DNA from: Planctomycetaceae bacterium
GTDB lineage: Bacteria; Planctomycetota; Planctomycetia; Pirellulales; Pirellulaceae
DNA: 64,000 bases
Reading direction: 5' to 3'
NCBI GenBank assembly: GCA_027487485.1
Contig: JAIYDN010000049.1
Span: 62,001 to 126,000, forward strand
Shown: positions 24,609 to 33,979 of the stretch, one piece after another
Layout: each line of letters begins with the position of its first letter
Position numbering within the stretch: the first letter of the stretch is position 1
The notes under the pieces: generated by a model
What the model saw: the letters and a program-made list of their open reading frames with translations, nothing else
What the model was told of the DNA's origin: nothing
Database searches by the model: none
Program-made: the position numbers and the translations under genes

Positions 24609-25223
24609 ATGGAACTTGCTCAGCAACGGGAACGGGTAGTCATCCTACATGGCTTTGCCGTGTGTGGGCTTGTGATGCGACCTCTTCAGTATTGGCTAGG
24701 GCAAAATGGTTTTGATGCCACCTTGTGGTGTTATCCAAGTTTGAAAACGCCCGTATCGACCCTGGCGAAAAGCTTCGCAGCTCACTTGGATCAAATGGAA
24801 CGCGACTCCATACCCTACCATATTGTCGCCCATAGCATGGGCTCGATCATTGCGCGTGCTGCTTTGTTGAATACGAGCCATCGCGGTTTGAAGCGTATGG
24901 TTTTTCTTGCGCCGCCAATCCATGGCACTCCCATCGGAAGGCTAGCGCCCCGATTCTTGAAGCAGTGGTTTCCCCCGTTGCTTGACTTGTCCGATGCAGA
25001 AGGCAGTTTCGTCAACACGCTTCCAAAAACACTGCCGGTTGAGACAGGAATCATCGCGGCCCGTTTCGACATTCTCGTCCCAAGGAAGAACACGGTACCT
25101 TCCAGCGCATTCCCCTACCAAGTTGAAAACGGCACACACAATTCCATCCTGTTTTCACCACGGATTGCTAGGATGGTTGCGTGTTTCCTTCGTTCCGGCG
25201 GATTTCAATCAAAACGAGTCTGA
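24609..25223 (+). CDS. Alpha/beta hydrolase (lipase-like)
   Basis: 204 residues. HGFAVCGLVMRPL provides the oxyanion-hole HG; AHSMGSIIARAAL holds the nucleophile serine in a GHSMG-like elbow with Ala for Gly; ARFDILVP supplies the acid Asp, and NGTHNSILFS the His. There is no signal peptide, so it is probably cytoplasmic. ATG 24609 lies 20 nt after the lipid-kinase stop, so it ends the lipid cluster; a phospholipid or glyceride substrate is a reasonable guess. The frame extends upstream to 24441 inside the preceding gene, which I reject as a start. Confidence 0.85.
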   Translation: MELAQQRERVVILHGFAVCGLVMRPLQYWLGQNGFDATLWCYPSLKTPVSTLAKSFAAHLDQMERDSIPYHIVAHSMGSIIARAALLNTSHRGLKRMVFLAPPIHGTPIGRLAPRFLKQWFPPLLDLSDAEGSFVNTLPKTLPVETGIIAARFDILVPRKNTVPSSAFPYQVENGTHNSILFSPRIARMVACFLRSGGFQSKRV

Positions 25224-25242
25224 AGTCTCCTTCGCATGATCG

Positions 25243-25866
25243 TTACAGATCATCAAAGGGAAGGTCCTGTGAAGTGCGTTCGGCCAGCCCTGCTTTGAAG
25301 TGCTTGCGGCAGACAGATACATAACGCTCGTTACCACCTATTTGGATCTGTTCACCGTCACGGACCGGTTTTCCACTGCTGTCCATGCGCAGCACCATCG
25401 TTGCTTTGCGCCCACAGTGGCAGATCGTTTTTACTTCGTTCAGCGTATCCGCCCAGGCCATCAGTTGCTGGCTGCCATCGAACAGATTGCCTTGAAAATC
25501 GGTTCGCAAACCATATGCCAAAACCGGAATGTCCAGCTCATCGCATACGTCGCTCAATTGTCGAACTTGCAGTTTCGTAAGAAACTGGGACTCATCGATC
25601 AACACGCAATGCACCGTCTTGAGCGCGTGTTCTTTTTGAATCAAACGGAACAAATTTTCGCTTGGGGAAAACGCGATCGATTCTGTTTGAAGCCCGATAC
25701 GCGAGCTCACTTTGCCAATCCCAAAGCGATCGTCGACGACGGGGGACAGCACCAAAGTATGCATGCCACGTTCACGATAGTTGTAGCTAGATTGCAGCAA
25801 GATGGTCGACTTGCCTGCATTCATGGTCGAGTAATAAAAGAAGAGCTTAGCCAAGGGACGGATCAA
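25243..25866 (-). CDS. tdk: Thymidine kinase (type II)
   Basis: Phosphorylates thymidine for dTTP salvage. Either TTG 25866 or TTG 25854 starts it; the latter gives [16 protein letters not shown], which matches known Tdk N-termini. Landmarks: P-loop [59 protein letters not shown], zinc ligands in TICHCGRKA and YVSVCRKHF, and lasso loop IGGNERY. It resembles the enterobacterial type closely (from memory of E. coli Tdk), including length. It is convergent with the hydrolase gene, leaving only 19 nt between stops. Confidence 0.95.
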   Translation of the reverse strand: MIRPLAKLFFYYSTMNAGKSTILLQSSYNYRERGMHTLVLSPVVDDRFGIGKVSSRIGLQTESIAFSPSENLFRLIQKEHALKTVHCVLIDESQFLTKLQVRQLSDVCDELDIPVLAYGLRTDFQGNLFDGSQQLMAWADTLNEVKTICHCGRKATMVLRMDSSGKPVRDGEQIQIGGNERYVSVCRKHFKAGLAERTSQDLPFDDL

Positions 25867-25880
25867 CTTTTCGAGAGCAA

Positions 25881-26777
25881 CTAGGACGGGCGTGCGATCG
25901 ACACAAAGATATCATGCAAAGACGGCTTCACCATCTCAAAGTGCTCGACTTCGCCCGCCTCCATGAGCGATTGAAGGATCGCGCGGCGGTTTGCTTGTTT
26001 GCGGACCACGAGATCGGTGAATCGCCCATTTGGAATGCTCTCGAGAACATCGGGCAGATTGGGCGGTAAAGCCATCCCGTTGCTCAGTCGCACCCGCAAA
26101 CGAGGTTCACCGTACTGATTCGCGATATCTTCCAGTGAGCCATCCAAAACTTTGTGTCCTTGAAAGATCATGCAGACCCGATCGCACAATTGTTCTGCCA
26201 TGTGCATATCGTGTGTGCTAAACAGAATGGTCGTCCCGGAATCGCGAAGCCTGAGGACTGCATCGCGCAGCACTTCCATGTTGACCGGATCCAGACCACT
26301 AAAAGGTTCATCCAGAATCAGCAATTGCGGGTTCGCGACGACGGCACTAATGAATTGAATCTTTTGAGCCATGCCTTTGGAAAGTTGGTCGATTCGCTTT
26401 TTGTGCCAATCTCCTGCCCCCAGTGCAGCAAGCCATCGTTCGATACTTGCATCGGGAGACCGCATGCCTTTGATTTTAGCGAAATAGCGCAACACTCTTC
26501 GAACGGTCATGCGCCGGTACAGCCCACGTTCCTCTGGTAGATATCCAACGCGATCGTCCGCGCAGGTTCCGTGATCGCTGCCAAGTACGGATACGGACCC
26601 GGAATCGGGTTGATAGATCCGCAAAATCATCCGCATCGTGGTGGTTTTTCCTGACCCATTAGGGCCAATGAATCCATAGATGGAGCCAGCAGGGACGGTC
26701 AAATCCATCGGATGAACTGCTTGAAAGTTTCCGAATTTCTTCGATACGCCACGGAGCTCGACGGCGGCGGAACTCAT
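25881..26777 (-). CDS. ABC transporter ATP-binding protein
   Basis: 298 residues from ATG 26777 ([18 protein letters not shown]); the frame continues upstream without a convincing start. Walker A is [16 protein letters not shown]-loop in [14 protein letters not shown], signature [11 protein letters not shown], Walker [18 protein letters not shown], and H-loop [12 protein letters not shown]. The C-terminal 70 residues fit the DUF4162 extension common in NatA-type ATPases of ABC-2 exporters. No permease lies beside it on this strand. It is followed 14 nt later by the thymidine kinase frame. Confidence 0.9.
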   Translation of the reverse strand: MSSAAVELRGVSKKFGNFQAVHPMDLTVPAGSIYGFIGPNGSGKTTTMRMILRIYQPDSGSVSVLGSDHGTCADDRVGYLPEERGLYRRMTVRRVLRYFAKIKGMRSPDASIERWLAALGAGDWHKKRIDQLSKGMAQKIQFISAVVANPQLLILDEPFSGLDPVNMEVLRDAVLRLRDSGTTILFSTHDMHMAEQLCDRVCMIFQGHKVLDGSLEDIANQYGEPRLRVRLSNGMALPPNLPDVLESIPNGRFTDLVVRKQANRRAILQSLMEAGEVEHFEMVKPSLHDIFVSIARPS

Positions 26778-26886
26778 GGAGGTGGCTGGTACGGAAATGG
26801 TGGGATACCTTGGAAAGTGACTGAAAAACCGACCCTGGACTAGAACCTGAACATGATTGCCTAGTTTCGGTGTGTTTGCAAGGCAA

Positions 26887-27999
26887 TCACGGTGAATCTT
26901 GCAGATGCCGCAAACGCACCAAGTCGGAACGTTCGTCACGCGCTAGGATCCACACCTGTGCTTCAGGCTTTTGAGTCTGTAGGGCCCGCAGCCAACCCGC
27001 CAAGTCGCGATTCAACCGAACAATGGTTGCTGTAGCAATTGCGTCCGCGTCTGCTGCGTTGCTTGCGATGACGGTCGCGCTGTGCGAACCAGCGACTCCT
27101 TTCAGCGAACTCGGGTCGGTAATATGACTGGTAGGGGACGAAGGGCTGGAGGAATCCGGAAACCGTTGCCATCGATCTCCGGAAGTTGCCACACCGCATT
27201 TTTCTAATCGCCAGCGAAAAAGCTCTTGAGCGTTCTGCGACTGGCCTTCCAACTTTGATTTTGTTGCGGACGGAACATCGACTGAAACGGGCCAACCTGA
27301 TGTAGCATCCGGTGCCACCCCAAGACGCATGTTGCCCGACGCATTCACCACGAATTGATCGATACCGCACTCTTGCAAGTGGCGGGCGATAGCGTCGGCC
27401 ACAATCCCTTTGCCGATCGCACCGAAGTCAAATCGGAAGCCGGTAGTCTTGGTTCGAAACGCTCGGTTGGGGACATCCAATTCGATCCACTTCCAACCGC
27501 TTTGGAGTTTGGCTTGGCTCCACTGGTCCGGGGAGGCTAACTTTCGTTGACGTCGAATCCTGCTCAATGCACCCAGCCCGGCATCAAAGGCTCCATCGCT
27601 CCATCGGTTCCATTGATCGCACTGATGGATAACATCCCATAGCTCAGCCGATACATGGACCCATTCGCCCGAATCGGCTTGTTCGCAAGCTGTCGACATT
27701 TCGCTTGAAGGTTCGTAATCGCTCAAGATCGAGACCCATTGTTCGGCGATATGCTTGGCGGTCTCCAAGATTTGTTGTTTGCGTTCAGCGTTAGCATCCA
27801 ACCAGCGAACATTCATCGTGCTACCCATGGTCGGAAACTCGATCTCGCAACCATTCTTTTCAGCAGCGTCTTGGCTATTCAGGTTATCGCGAGACCAAGA
27901 AGTACCGAACAGGCTTTGCGACCAAAGCGCACAGGATGCGATGCCTTGAAGCGCTGCACGGCGACTGAAACGCAAGTTACGACCAGGGGTCTTGGACAT
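26887..27999 (-). CDS. ApbE-type FAD:protein FMN transferase
   Basis: Attaches FMN covalently to threonine in target flavoproteins outside the cytoplasm. ATG 27999 gives 370 residues with a twin-arginine signal (RFSRRAALQGIASCALWS). Family marks: EFPTMGSTMNVRW near the N-terminus, SDGAFDAGLGALSRIRRQ, RFDFGAIGKGIVADAIARHL (the ApbE core motif), NASGNMRLG, and the late SHSATVIASNAADADAIATA with the metal-binding Asp. Some linker regions are unusually Ser/Pro-rich. It lies in the same direction as the ABC ATPase. No Rnf/Nqr flavoprotein target is in the window. Confidence 0.85.
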   Translation of the reverse strand: MSKTPGRNLRFSRRAALQGIASCALWSQSLFGTSWSRDNLNSQDAAEKNGCEIEFPTMGSTMNVRWLDANAERKQQILETAKHIAEQWVSILSDYEPSSEMSTACEQADSGEWVHVSAELWDVIHQCDQWNRWSDGAFDAGLGALSRIRRQRKLASPDQWSQAKLQSGWKWIELDVPNRAFRTKTTGFRFDFGAIGKGIVADAIARHLQECGIDQFVVNASGNMRLGVAPDATSGWPVSVDVPSATKSKLEGQSQNAQELFRWRLEKCGVATSGDRWQRFPDSSSPSSPTSHITDPSSLKGVAGSHSATVIASNAADADAIATATIVRLNRDLAGWLRALQTQKPEAQVWILARDERSDLVRLRHLQDSP

Positions 28000-28169
28000 A
28001 GCAGGAGTTGGTTGTGGGTTCAACAAAGAGGTGGCTTGAAACAATTTTTAGAAAATACTTGACGCAAGGAACTCAACTCGGGGACACTAAGGTTAACGCT
28101 ATCTTACTGTACTTGCACCGTTCGCATTTTTCAGGGTCCGTATTCCTTTACTCATTGAGGAACTTGGCG

Positions 28170-28616
28170 ATGAATCGAAATGTTTGGGAGTCCCGTGGTA
28201 TCAAGTTGTGTCTGAATCATAGCCAAGCGGCTATCGAAGAGGGATTGGTCGAGCTGGAGCAAGATTTTCGAGACTGGACCGCACATCCGCATCAACGTGC
28301 AACGTGGAGCAGATTGATGGAACATCTCGTTAGCTTTCGCTGGGTACTCGATCAGCACTTTACCAGGATCGCAGGGGAAGGCTATCTTGAAAACGTCGTG
28401 AACGCTCATCCCGGGCTGTACTCCGAGTTGCGTGAAATCGAATGCCTTCAATGCAGGTTGATTGATCAGCTGGATCTGACCATTCATCATGTTCAAAACT
28501 ACGATCCGCAACGCGATGATATTCTGGACATGGTCAGCCAGTTCCAACGGCTTCACCGAGAGATTTTGGAAGAAGAATCCCAGGAACGGATTCTAGTTGA
28601 TCGAGGACTAGCGTGA
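28170..28616 (+). CDS. Hypothetical helical protein (148 aa)
   Basis: ATG 28170 has a good GAGGA ribosome binding site 8 nt upstream. The sequence is almost all alpha-helical with many His and Glu residues (QDFRDWTAHPHQRATWSRLM, VLDQHFTRIAGEGYLENV, LDLTIHHVQNYDPQ), which recalls four-helix hemerythrin-like bundles. I cannot place the full metal-ligand set, so the fold is a suggestion. It is divergent from ApbE, with about 170 nt between starts, and convergent with the DUF1501 gene, only 39 nt apart. Confidence 0.75.
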   Translation: MNRNVWESRGIKLCLNHSQAAIEEGLVELEQDFRDWTAHPHQRATWSRLMEHLVSFRWVLDQHFTRIAGEGYLENVVNAHPGLYSELREIECLQCRLIDQLDLTIHHVQNYDPQRDDILDMVSQFQRLHREILEEESQERILVDRGLA

Positions 28617-28655
28617 ACTGAGGGCGCTAGCCGCGTTACCGATTCCCTCACCTCA

Positions 28656-30101
28656 TCAAAGGATCGCTTCGATGGGTTGCCCTTTGCTAATCGCAAGTGG
28701 GCGACCGCTACGATCATGGATCTCTGTCGATGGGTTAAACCCGAGGCAATGATAAACGGTAGCGGTGATATCTTGAGGTTCAACGCGACCTTCAAGCGGG
28801 AAGCCACCCATTCGATCCGAACTTCCGTGGACAACCCCGCCTTGAATTCCACCGCCAGCTAACGCGCTGGAGAAAACGTGTCCCCAGTGATCCCGACCAC
28901 CGCTGGGGTTGATCTTCGGGGATCGTCCAAATTCTCCAATCCAAACGACAAGTGTTTCATCGAGCATCCCGCGATCGGCCAGATCCTCCAGAAGGGCTGA
29001 ATAGGCTTGGTCCATGGGTGGCATCAAATGGTTTTTCAGTCTGTCCGCATTCTTTGCATGCGTATCCCAGGCGGGAGCAATATCTTCGTCGGCGCCCCCT
29101 CGAGTCCAATTGACTTGAACCAGTGAAACGCCCGACTCCACCAGTCGCCTTGCAAGGAGAACACTTTGGCCAAATCGATTTTGCCCATAACGTTCTCGAG
29201 TTTTAGTGGTCTCTTGTTCGAGCGCAAAGGCACGCTGGGCTTCCGTCGTCTTGAGCAGGTCAATCGCTTTTTGTTGCCAACCATTCCATCGGTGCACTGC
29301 AGTCGGCGCTTGAGCGAACTTTGTTTGGCCAGAATGCGATGGGCCGGAATCCAACTGCCGATTGATGCTCTTCATAAGTGCACGACGATGTAACAAACGC
29401 TCCGGGGAAACGTCGACCGGCAATGCGATGTCCGGCACACGAAAATCGGCTTGGCTGGGATCGCATGTCAGCAACCAAGGGTCTGCGTGATTACCCAGCC
29501 AACCCGCATTTTGACCAGGCCAAACAATTTTTCCCGTATTCCAAATCTCCTCTGGCAAACGAATAGAACCAGGCAGGCTGCCTTGGTCTCCCTTCAAATG
29601 CCTTACCACCGCAGCCATGCTAGGCCAATCATTGGGCGCGCCAGGAAGGGCGTTTTCTTGGTTCTTGGGCGAATGCGGATATCCGGTCAACATCCAGTAG
29701 CCGCTGGAGGAATGTGCATTGTCATCGGTTGCTGTCGCCCGCAAAACGGCGATATGGTTGGTGAGCTTGGAAGTAAGTGGCATCAGCTCACCCACTTGCA
29801 AACCCGGAGTTGCGGATGCGATCGGCTTCAAGTCTCCTCGGATTTCAAGCGGGGCATCAGGCTTGGGGTCCCACGTTTCGTGCTGTGGTGGCCCACCTAA
29901 CAGAAACAGCACGATGCACGATTTCGCCTTACCAAACGACGGAATCAGTTTCTGGGACAAGAGGGAAGTGTCGGATGCGGCTCGAGCTTGTTGCAACTGA
30001 GGCAACCCAATCCCGAATGCGGACAAGCCTCCGATACGAAGCCATTCGCGACGCGACAAGCCATCGCAAAGCGTGGGGCCACGACTTTGAAATGTAAGCA
30101 T
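28656..30101 (-). CDS. DUF1501 protein, Tat-exported (stand-alone)
   Basis: ATG 30101 has AGGA about 9 nt upstream and opens a Tat-type N-terminus (LSRREWLRIGGLSAFGIG), giving 481 residues. Family motifs are FLLGGPPQHETWDPKPDAP, ATDDNAHSSSGYWMLTGYPH, VQVNWTRGGADEDIAPAWDT, VVWIGEFGRSPKINPSGGRD and HWGHVFSSALAGGGIQGG. The fold is alkaline-phosphatase/sulfatase-like with unknown substrate. Unlike the other two DUF1501 genes in the window, it has no DUF1549/DUF1553 partner next to it; the partner may be elsewhere or have been lost. Confidence 0.9.
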   Translation of the reverse strand: MLTFQSRGPTLCDGLSRREWLRIGGLSAFGIGLPQLQQARAASDTSLLSQKLIPSFGKAKSCIVLFLLGGPPQHETWDPKPDAPLEIRGDLKPIASATPGLQVGELMPLTSKLTNHIAVLRATATDDNAHSSSGYWMLTGYPHSPKNQENALPGAPNDWPSMAAVVRHLKGDQGSLPGSIRLPEEIWNTGKIVWPGQNAGWLGNHADPWLLTCDPSQADFRVPDIALPVDVSPERLLHRRALMKSINRQLDSGPSHSGQTKFAQAPTAVHRWNGWQQKAIDLLKTTEAQRAFALEQETTKTRERYGQNRFGQSVLLARRLVESGVSLVQVNWTRGGADEDIAPAWDTHAKNADRLKNHLMPPMDQAYSALLEDLADRGMLDETLVVWIGEFGRSPKINPSGGRDHWGHVFSSALAGGGIQGGVVHGSSDRMGGFPLEGRVEPQDITATVYHCLGFNPSTEIHDRSGRPLAISKGQPIEAIL

Positions 30102-30250
30102 GGTTGGATTTCCTGAAAGGCGGGAGAGATAAACAGGAGCGGCGGGAAGACCCAGTATAACGAACAGGAAATCCGAAAAGCCAGTTGAGACTTGTCTCTC
30201 CAACAACTTTTTGTCTGGAATCCAAAACACATTCGCTCGGAAACAAAGAT

Positions 30251-30991
30251 CTAGGGTTGTTTGACCGCCTGAATGTTCGTGGCAAATGCTAATAAGTGAT
30301 CAGCTGCAACTTGGTCCAGCCAAACCATGACACTCGTTTGGTTCTCTCGATAATAGACCATAATTCGATTCGAATGAAACTGGCTTCTACGCAACTCGAC
30401 TTTGCTCCATGGTCTTAGCAAATCAAAAATGGCTACACCATTTTCAAAGAACTCGACTGCATCAGAACGAATGCGCCATCGCAGAAATCGAATGCTCTGT
30501 TTCAGTACGAATACGGGGCCTATCGATTGACATAGCACCATTACAACCTTCGCCAACGTGGGCAGGGCACCATCCATTTCGTCTGAAAGGGCCCAAAACA
30601 ACCCGACCGAAATGTAGAACTGCAATGCGATCGTAAAAGCAATCGATACGATTGACCAAAACAAAGACCATTTTGCGGATGGACTTTCGGAGGAACTCCC
30701 CAAGGCAATCCGCTTTCCACTGCTTTCCAGCATTTGCTTTCGACGATGAGATACCATTCCGGCAAACACCGCGATGGCTATCGACTGAATCGCCAATACA
30801 AAAACCGCCGTGCCTAACATAGCCGGTGGCAATTGACGCAGGAAAGGCGCTGCAATCGCTAATAAGACAGCTACAGAAGTCGACAACCAAAACAATTCTG
30901 CGATAGAGAATTGAACCGGGTTCAAGGATCTATCTTCGGTTCCCTTGGATGCGGCTAGGGCTTGAGGCAAATCAGTCAATCGAGAATCCAT
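30251..30991 (-). CDS. Hypothetical four-helix membrane protein
   Basis: 246 residues, not a family I recognise. Four hydrophobic segments lie at about 33-50, 55-78, 108-130 and 140-165, in two pairs separated by a basic/serine-rich loop. The C-terminal 75 residues (FLRWRIRSDAVEFFENGVAI, then WSKVELRRSQFHSNRIMVYY) form a soluble beta-rich domain resembling PH/DUF5673-like membrane-linked domains. It lies between HemL and the DUF1501 gene on the same strand. Confidence 0.75.
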   Translation of the reverse strand: MDSRLTDLPQALAASKGTEDRSLNPVQFSIAELFWLSTSVAVLLAIAAPFLRQLPPAMLGTAVFVLAIQSIAIAVFAGMVSHRRKQMLESSGKRIALGSSSESPSAKWSLFWSIVSIAFTIALQFYISVGLFWALSDEMDGALPTLAKVVMVLCQSIGPVFVLKQSIRFLRWRIRSDAVEFFENGVAIFDLLRPWSKVELRRSQFHSNRIMVYYRENQTSVMVWLDQVAADHLLAFATNIQAVKQP

Positions 30992-31023
30992 GACACAGCT
31001 AGTTCACCTTCAGTATTGTTGCA

Positions 31024-32325
31024 CTAAGACATCTTTGCTAAGACCCGTTGCGCGGCATCGATCGTGAAGTCGATATCCTCGGGGCGATGTTCGCGGGAGA
31101 AGAACAGCGCTTCGAATTGGCTACATGGCATGTAGACTCCTTCTTCAATGAGTCCCCAAAAGTACTGAGCAAAACGCTTGCGGTCCGATCGATCTGCAGT
31201 GGGCCAATCGACAACAGGATTTTCATTAAAGAACAGAGTCATCATGCTACCCATTCGTTGCATTTGAGCCGGGAAGCCAGCAGACGTCGCGGCGGATAAA
31301 AGTCCCTCTGCGAGTCGCGATGCTTGTTCTTCCAAGTAAGCGTACGGGGGATTCTCCATCAGGATCTGCAGCGTGGCTGCTCCGGCTGCAGTCGCCAGGG
31401 GATTCCCTGATAAGGTACCAGCCTGGTAAACCTTTCCGGCTGGCATCACATTGTCCATGATCGATGCCTTTCCGCCGTACGCTGCCAATGGCAATCCACC
31501 ACCGACGATTTTACCTAGTGTGGTCATATCAGGCTCGATCCCGAGCAAGCTTTGAGCTCCCCCCAAGGCAACGCGGAAACCGGTCATGACTTCATCGAAG
31601 ATCAAAATGGAACCATGCGCAGTGGTCTCCGAACGAAGAGCTTTCAAGAAGGCTTCCGTCGGAATCACGGTCCCCATGTTGCCGACAATCGGCTCAAGGA
31701 TCACTGCCGCGATGTGATTTCCGTGCTCAGCAAAGGCAGCGACGAAACCGTCCACATCGTTGTAGTTCAGAACGATCGTATCGCGTGAAGTTCCTGCGGT
31801 TACGCCGGGCGAGTCAGGTACCCCTAACGTCGCGGCTGCAGATCCGGCAGCAACCAACAACGAATCCACGTGGCCATGATAGCAGCCTGAGAACTTGACA
31901 ATCTTCTCACGTCCCGTTGCCCCTCGAGCGACTCGGATCGCGCTCATGGTCGCTTCGGTCCCGCTGCTTACTAAACGTACTCGTTGGATGCTGGGAACGG
32001 CCTGCATGATCAATTCGGCAAGCCTGGATTCGTTTTCCGTCGGAGCTCCAAACGAGGTCCCTTTCGAAGCGGCACGTTGGATTGCGTCGATCACTTGAGG
32101 ATGTGCATGCCCTAGAATCATGGGCCCCCAAGATCCTATGTAATCCAGATAGCGGTTGCCATCGATATCGTAGAGATACTGACCCTTGGCATGGTCCATA
32201 AAAATGGGCTCGCCACCCACGGCATTGAACGCTCTGGCGGGTGAATTCACTCCACCGGGGATAAGCGATTTAGCTTTGGCAAAGGCATCGTGGCTTTTGA
32301 GCCGGGAGGAAGGCAATGCTGTCAT
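31024..32325 (-). CDS. hemL: Glutamate-1-semialdehyde 2,1-aminomutase
   Basis: PLP enzyme that converts glutamate-1-semialdehyde to 5-aminolevulinate in the C5 haem pathway. The 433 residues are full length. Marks: IPGGVNSPARAFNAVGG at the N-terminus, GSWGPMILGHAHP, VSSGTEATMSAIRVARGATG, KFSGCYHGHVD, LIFDEVMTGFRV, and the PLP lysine K272 in TLGKIVGGGLPLAAYGG. Haem supply is relevant here because the window carries several c-type cytochrome-like proteins and the CcsBA assembly factor. The start MTALPSSRLKSHDAF is normal. Confidence 0.97.
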   Translation of the reverse strand: MTALPSSRLKSHDAFAKAKSLIPGGVNSPARAFNAVGGEPIFMDHAKGQYLYDIDGNRYLDYIGSWGPMILGHAHPQVIDAIQRAASKGTSFGAPTENESRLAELIMQAVPSIQRVRLVSSGTEATMSAIRVARGATGREKIVKFSGCYHGHVDSLLVAAGSAAATLGVPDSPGVTAGTSRDTIVLNYNDVDGFVAAFAEHGNHIAAVILEPIVGNMGTVIPTEAFLKALRSETTAHGSILIFDEVMTGFRVALGGAQSLLGIEPDMTTLGKIVGGGLPLAAYGGKASIMDNVMPAGKVYQAGTLSGNPLATAAGAATLQILMENPPYAYLEEQASRLAEGLLSAATSAGFPAQMQRMGSMMTLFFNENPVVDWPTADRSDRKRFAQYFWGLIEEGVYMPCSQFEALFFSREHRPEDIDFTIDAAQRVLAKMS

Positions 32326-32370
32326 ATCAGAATTTCGAAAAACGAGGCTTCGAGAAAAAGTGAATGCGGG

Positions 32371-32697
32371 CTACCAGCCCATAACCATATTCGACTCGAT
32401 GACACGTCTCGCTTTTTCGAGATCGGAACCTGTCTCGCTCATGTAAAGTCGAATTGCTTGTACCTTGTCACCCGACGATTTGTTCAAGCAATCACGCGCT
32501 ATCGAACAAATATCCACGCTTCGTCCTGTCGCTCCCAAAACCGCTTTTGAGATGACCCACGAATCGCGAGGTCGTTTGGTAATACGGCTGATGGTGTCCG
32601 TTGGATACGCTTCGACCAGGACATCGCGAGCGGACGCTTCGTCTTTCGCCCAAGTGATAAATATGTGAGAATCAGTTTCGATCTCGAATAATGGCAT
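32371..32697 (-). CDS. Small protein with ribosomal L7/L12-like C-terminal segment
   Basis: 108 residues from ATG 32697 (MPLFEIETDSHIFITWAKDE). The last 35 residues, SSGDKVQAIRLYMSETGSDL followed by EKARRVIES, match the pattern KVxAIKxYRExTGxxLxEAKxxVE of the L7/L12 C-terminal domain, which binds translation GTPases. The N-terminal half has a short alpha/beta pattern of its own. Isolated L7/L12-CTD-like modules occur in several bacteria with unknown roles. It lies 45 nt upstream of hemL on the same strand and is divergent from the TPR-like gene at 32791. Confidence 0.75.
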   Translation of the reverse strand: MPLFEIETDSHIFITWAKDEASARDVLVEAYPTDTISRITKRPRDSWVISKAVLGATGRSVDICSIARDCLNKSSGDKVQAIRLYMSETGSDLEKARRVIESNMVMGW

Positions 32698-32790
32698 CGG
32701 AGCAATCCCGATCGTGCGTGAAAATGGATGTACAAGGAGCTTGAGAATCGTATCAGGCAAAGCGCCAGTCACCAAGCTGGTCGGACAACA

Positions 32791-33879
32791 ATGCGAAATT
32801 ACTCTGTATTTTTAATCGTTTTAGCGACTTGTGCATTGGCACTAGGGCCTTTTTGCGCGGTTTTGGTAGGCCCATCAGGATACGCTCGTTGGATGCTGGC
32901 TCATGCGGCGAACGAATTCCAACACGAAAAGCCAATCGAAGCCGAAGCCATTCTTCAAAAGGCCATCGGTGCGTCGCGAGAAATCGCGGCAGATCCCGAG
33001 TACTGGGACCTGCGATTTCAGCTAGTTTTTGACAAAACGGCCCCAGATGCTTCAAAAATTGCAAGCTTAAAGGAAGACGCCATCCGCTTTTTGAGCGAGC
33101 TGGAGGATCGAGAACGCTACGTGGCGAGCTTAATCGTCTCCAATTTGTTTCAAGAAAATGACCAATACGCACACGCAATTGACGTTCTGCAAACACTTTA
33201 TCCACAGTTCGAAAAACGAACGGCGGGAATGAACAACAATATTGCGTACTTTCGGTCGCTGCTTGGCCAAGATTTGCCACTGGCCTTGAGCGAAATCAAT
33301 TTTTCGCTGGAGTCCGATGCAAGCGCAGGGTCGATGGATACGAAAGCCTGGATTTTGCATGGCCTAGGTCGAGACACGGAAGCGCTCAAGTTTGCGAACA
33401 AAGGTCTGGAGATGGTCTACAAGTCCCTTGCGAACGGAGATCTCATCGCGATTGACCAAAAGATTCAGCTAATCAGTGATCCGTCCGAGGCCAAGTTGTT
33501 TGCAAGGATGTTTGCACCCGATCTCAATACGATCAAAAAAAAGACTCAGGGCAACGAACCTGACGTTCCCAATACTCAGCCCCAGGACGAAGCGGATTTG
33601 GATGCGATTCTCAAGGGAATGGCGGAAGAACCAGAAGCCTCCCCGTCGAACCCAACTCCCATCGAAACAAGGCCCCTAGGGCTGGAGCCATTGGAAATGA
33701 TTAAAAATCGCTATCCTCAAATCGACCCGTTCTTGATCGAAGGGATCGCGAAAACAATTGCTGTCATGCGCTACCATCGAGCATGCATCTTGCATGACCT
33801 TGGCCGATTCGACGAATGGGAACGGGATCATACTTGGTTGGAGCTGTTCGGTTTTGTGGACACGGCCAAACTGAAGTAG
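32791..33879 (+). CDS. Membrane-anchored TPR-like protein
   Basis: 362 residues from ATG 32791. The N-terminus MRNYSVFLIVLATCALALGP is a signal anchor. The rest is helical, with degenerate TPR-like units (HAANEFQHEKPIEAEAILQK, ASLIVSNLFQENDQYAHAID, TKAWILHGLGRDTEALKFAN). An acidic, proline-rich linker at about 255-300 is followed by a last helical block ending RACILHDLGRFDEWERDHTW. It is probably an envelope-facing scaffold of unknown partner. An upstream in-frame start at 32728 lies inside the opposite gene and is rejected. Confidence 0.75.
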   Translation: MRNYSVFLIVLATCALALGPFCAVLVGPSGYARWMLAHAANEFQHEKPIEAEAILQKAIGASREIAADPEYWDLRFQLVFDKTAPDASKIASLKEDAIRFLSELEDRERYVASLIVSNLFQENDQYAHAIDVLQTLYPQFEKRTAGMNNNIAYFRSLLGQDLPLALSEINFSLESDASAGSMDTKAWILHGLGRDTEALKFANKGLEMVYKSLANGDLIAIDQKIQLISDPSEAKLFARMFAPDLNTIKKKTQGNEPDVPNTQPQDEADLDAILKGMAEEPEASPSNPTPIETRPLGLEPLEMIKNRYPQIDPFLIEGIAKTIAVMRYHRACILHDLGRFDEWERDHTWLELFGFVDTAKLK

Positions 33880-33979
33880 AATAGCGGTTTCGTTGTCCAT
33901 TCAGTTCGGCTACGATGCATGTTCTAGTTCGATGGAGAACTCTCCGAACCGACGCGCAATCGAGGAATGATTTGGACCT

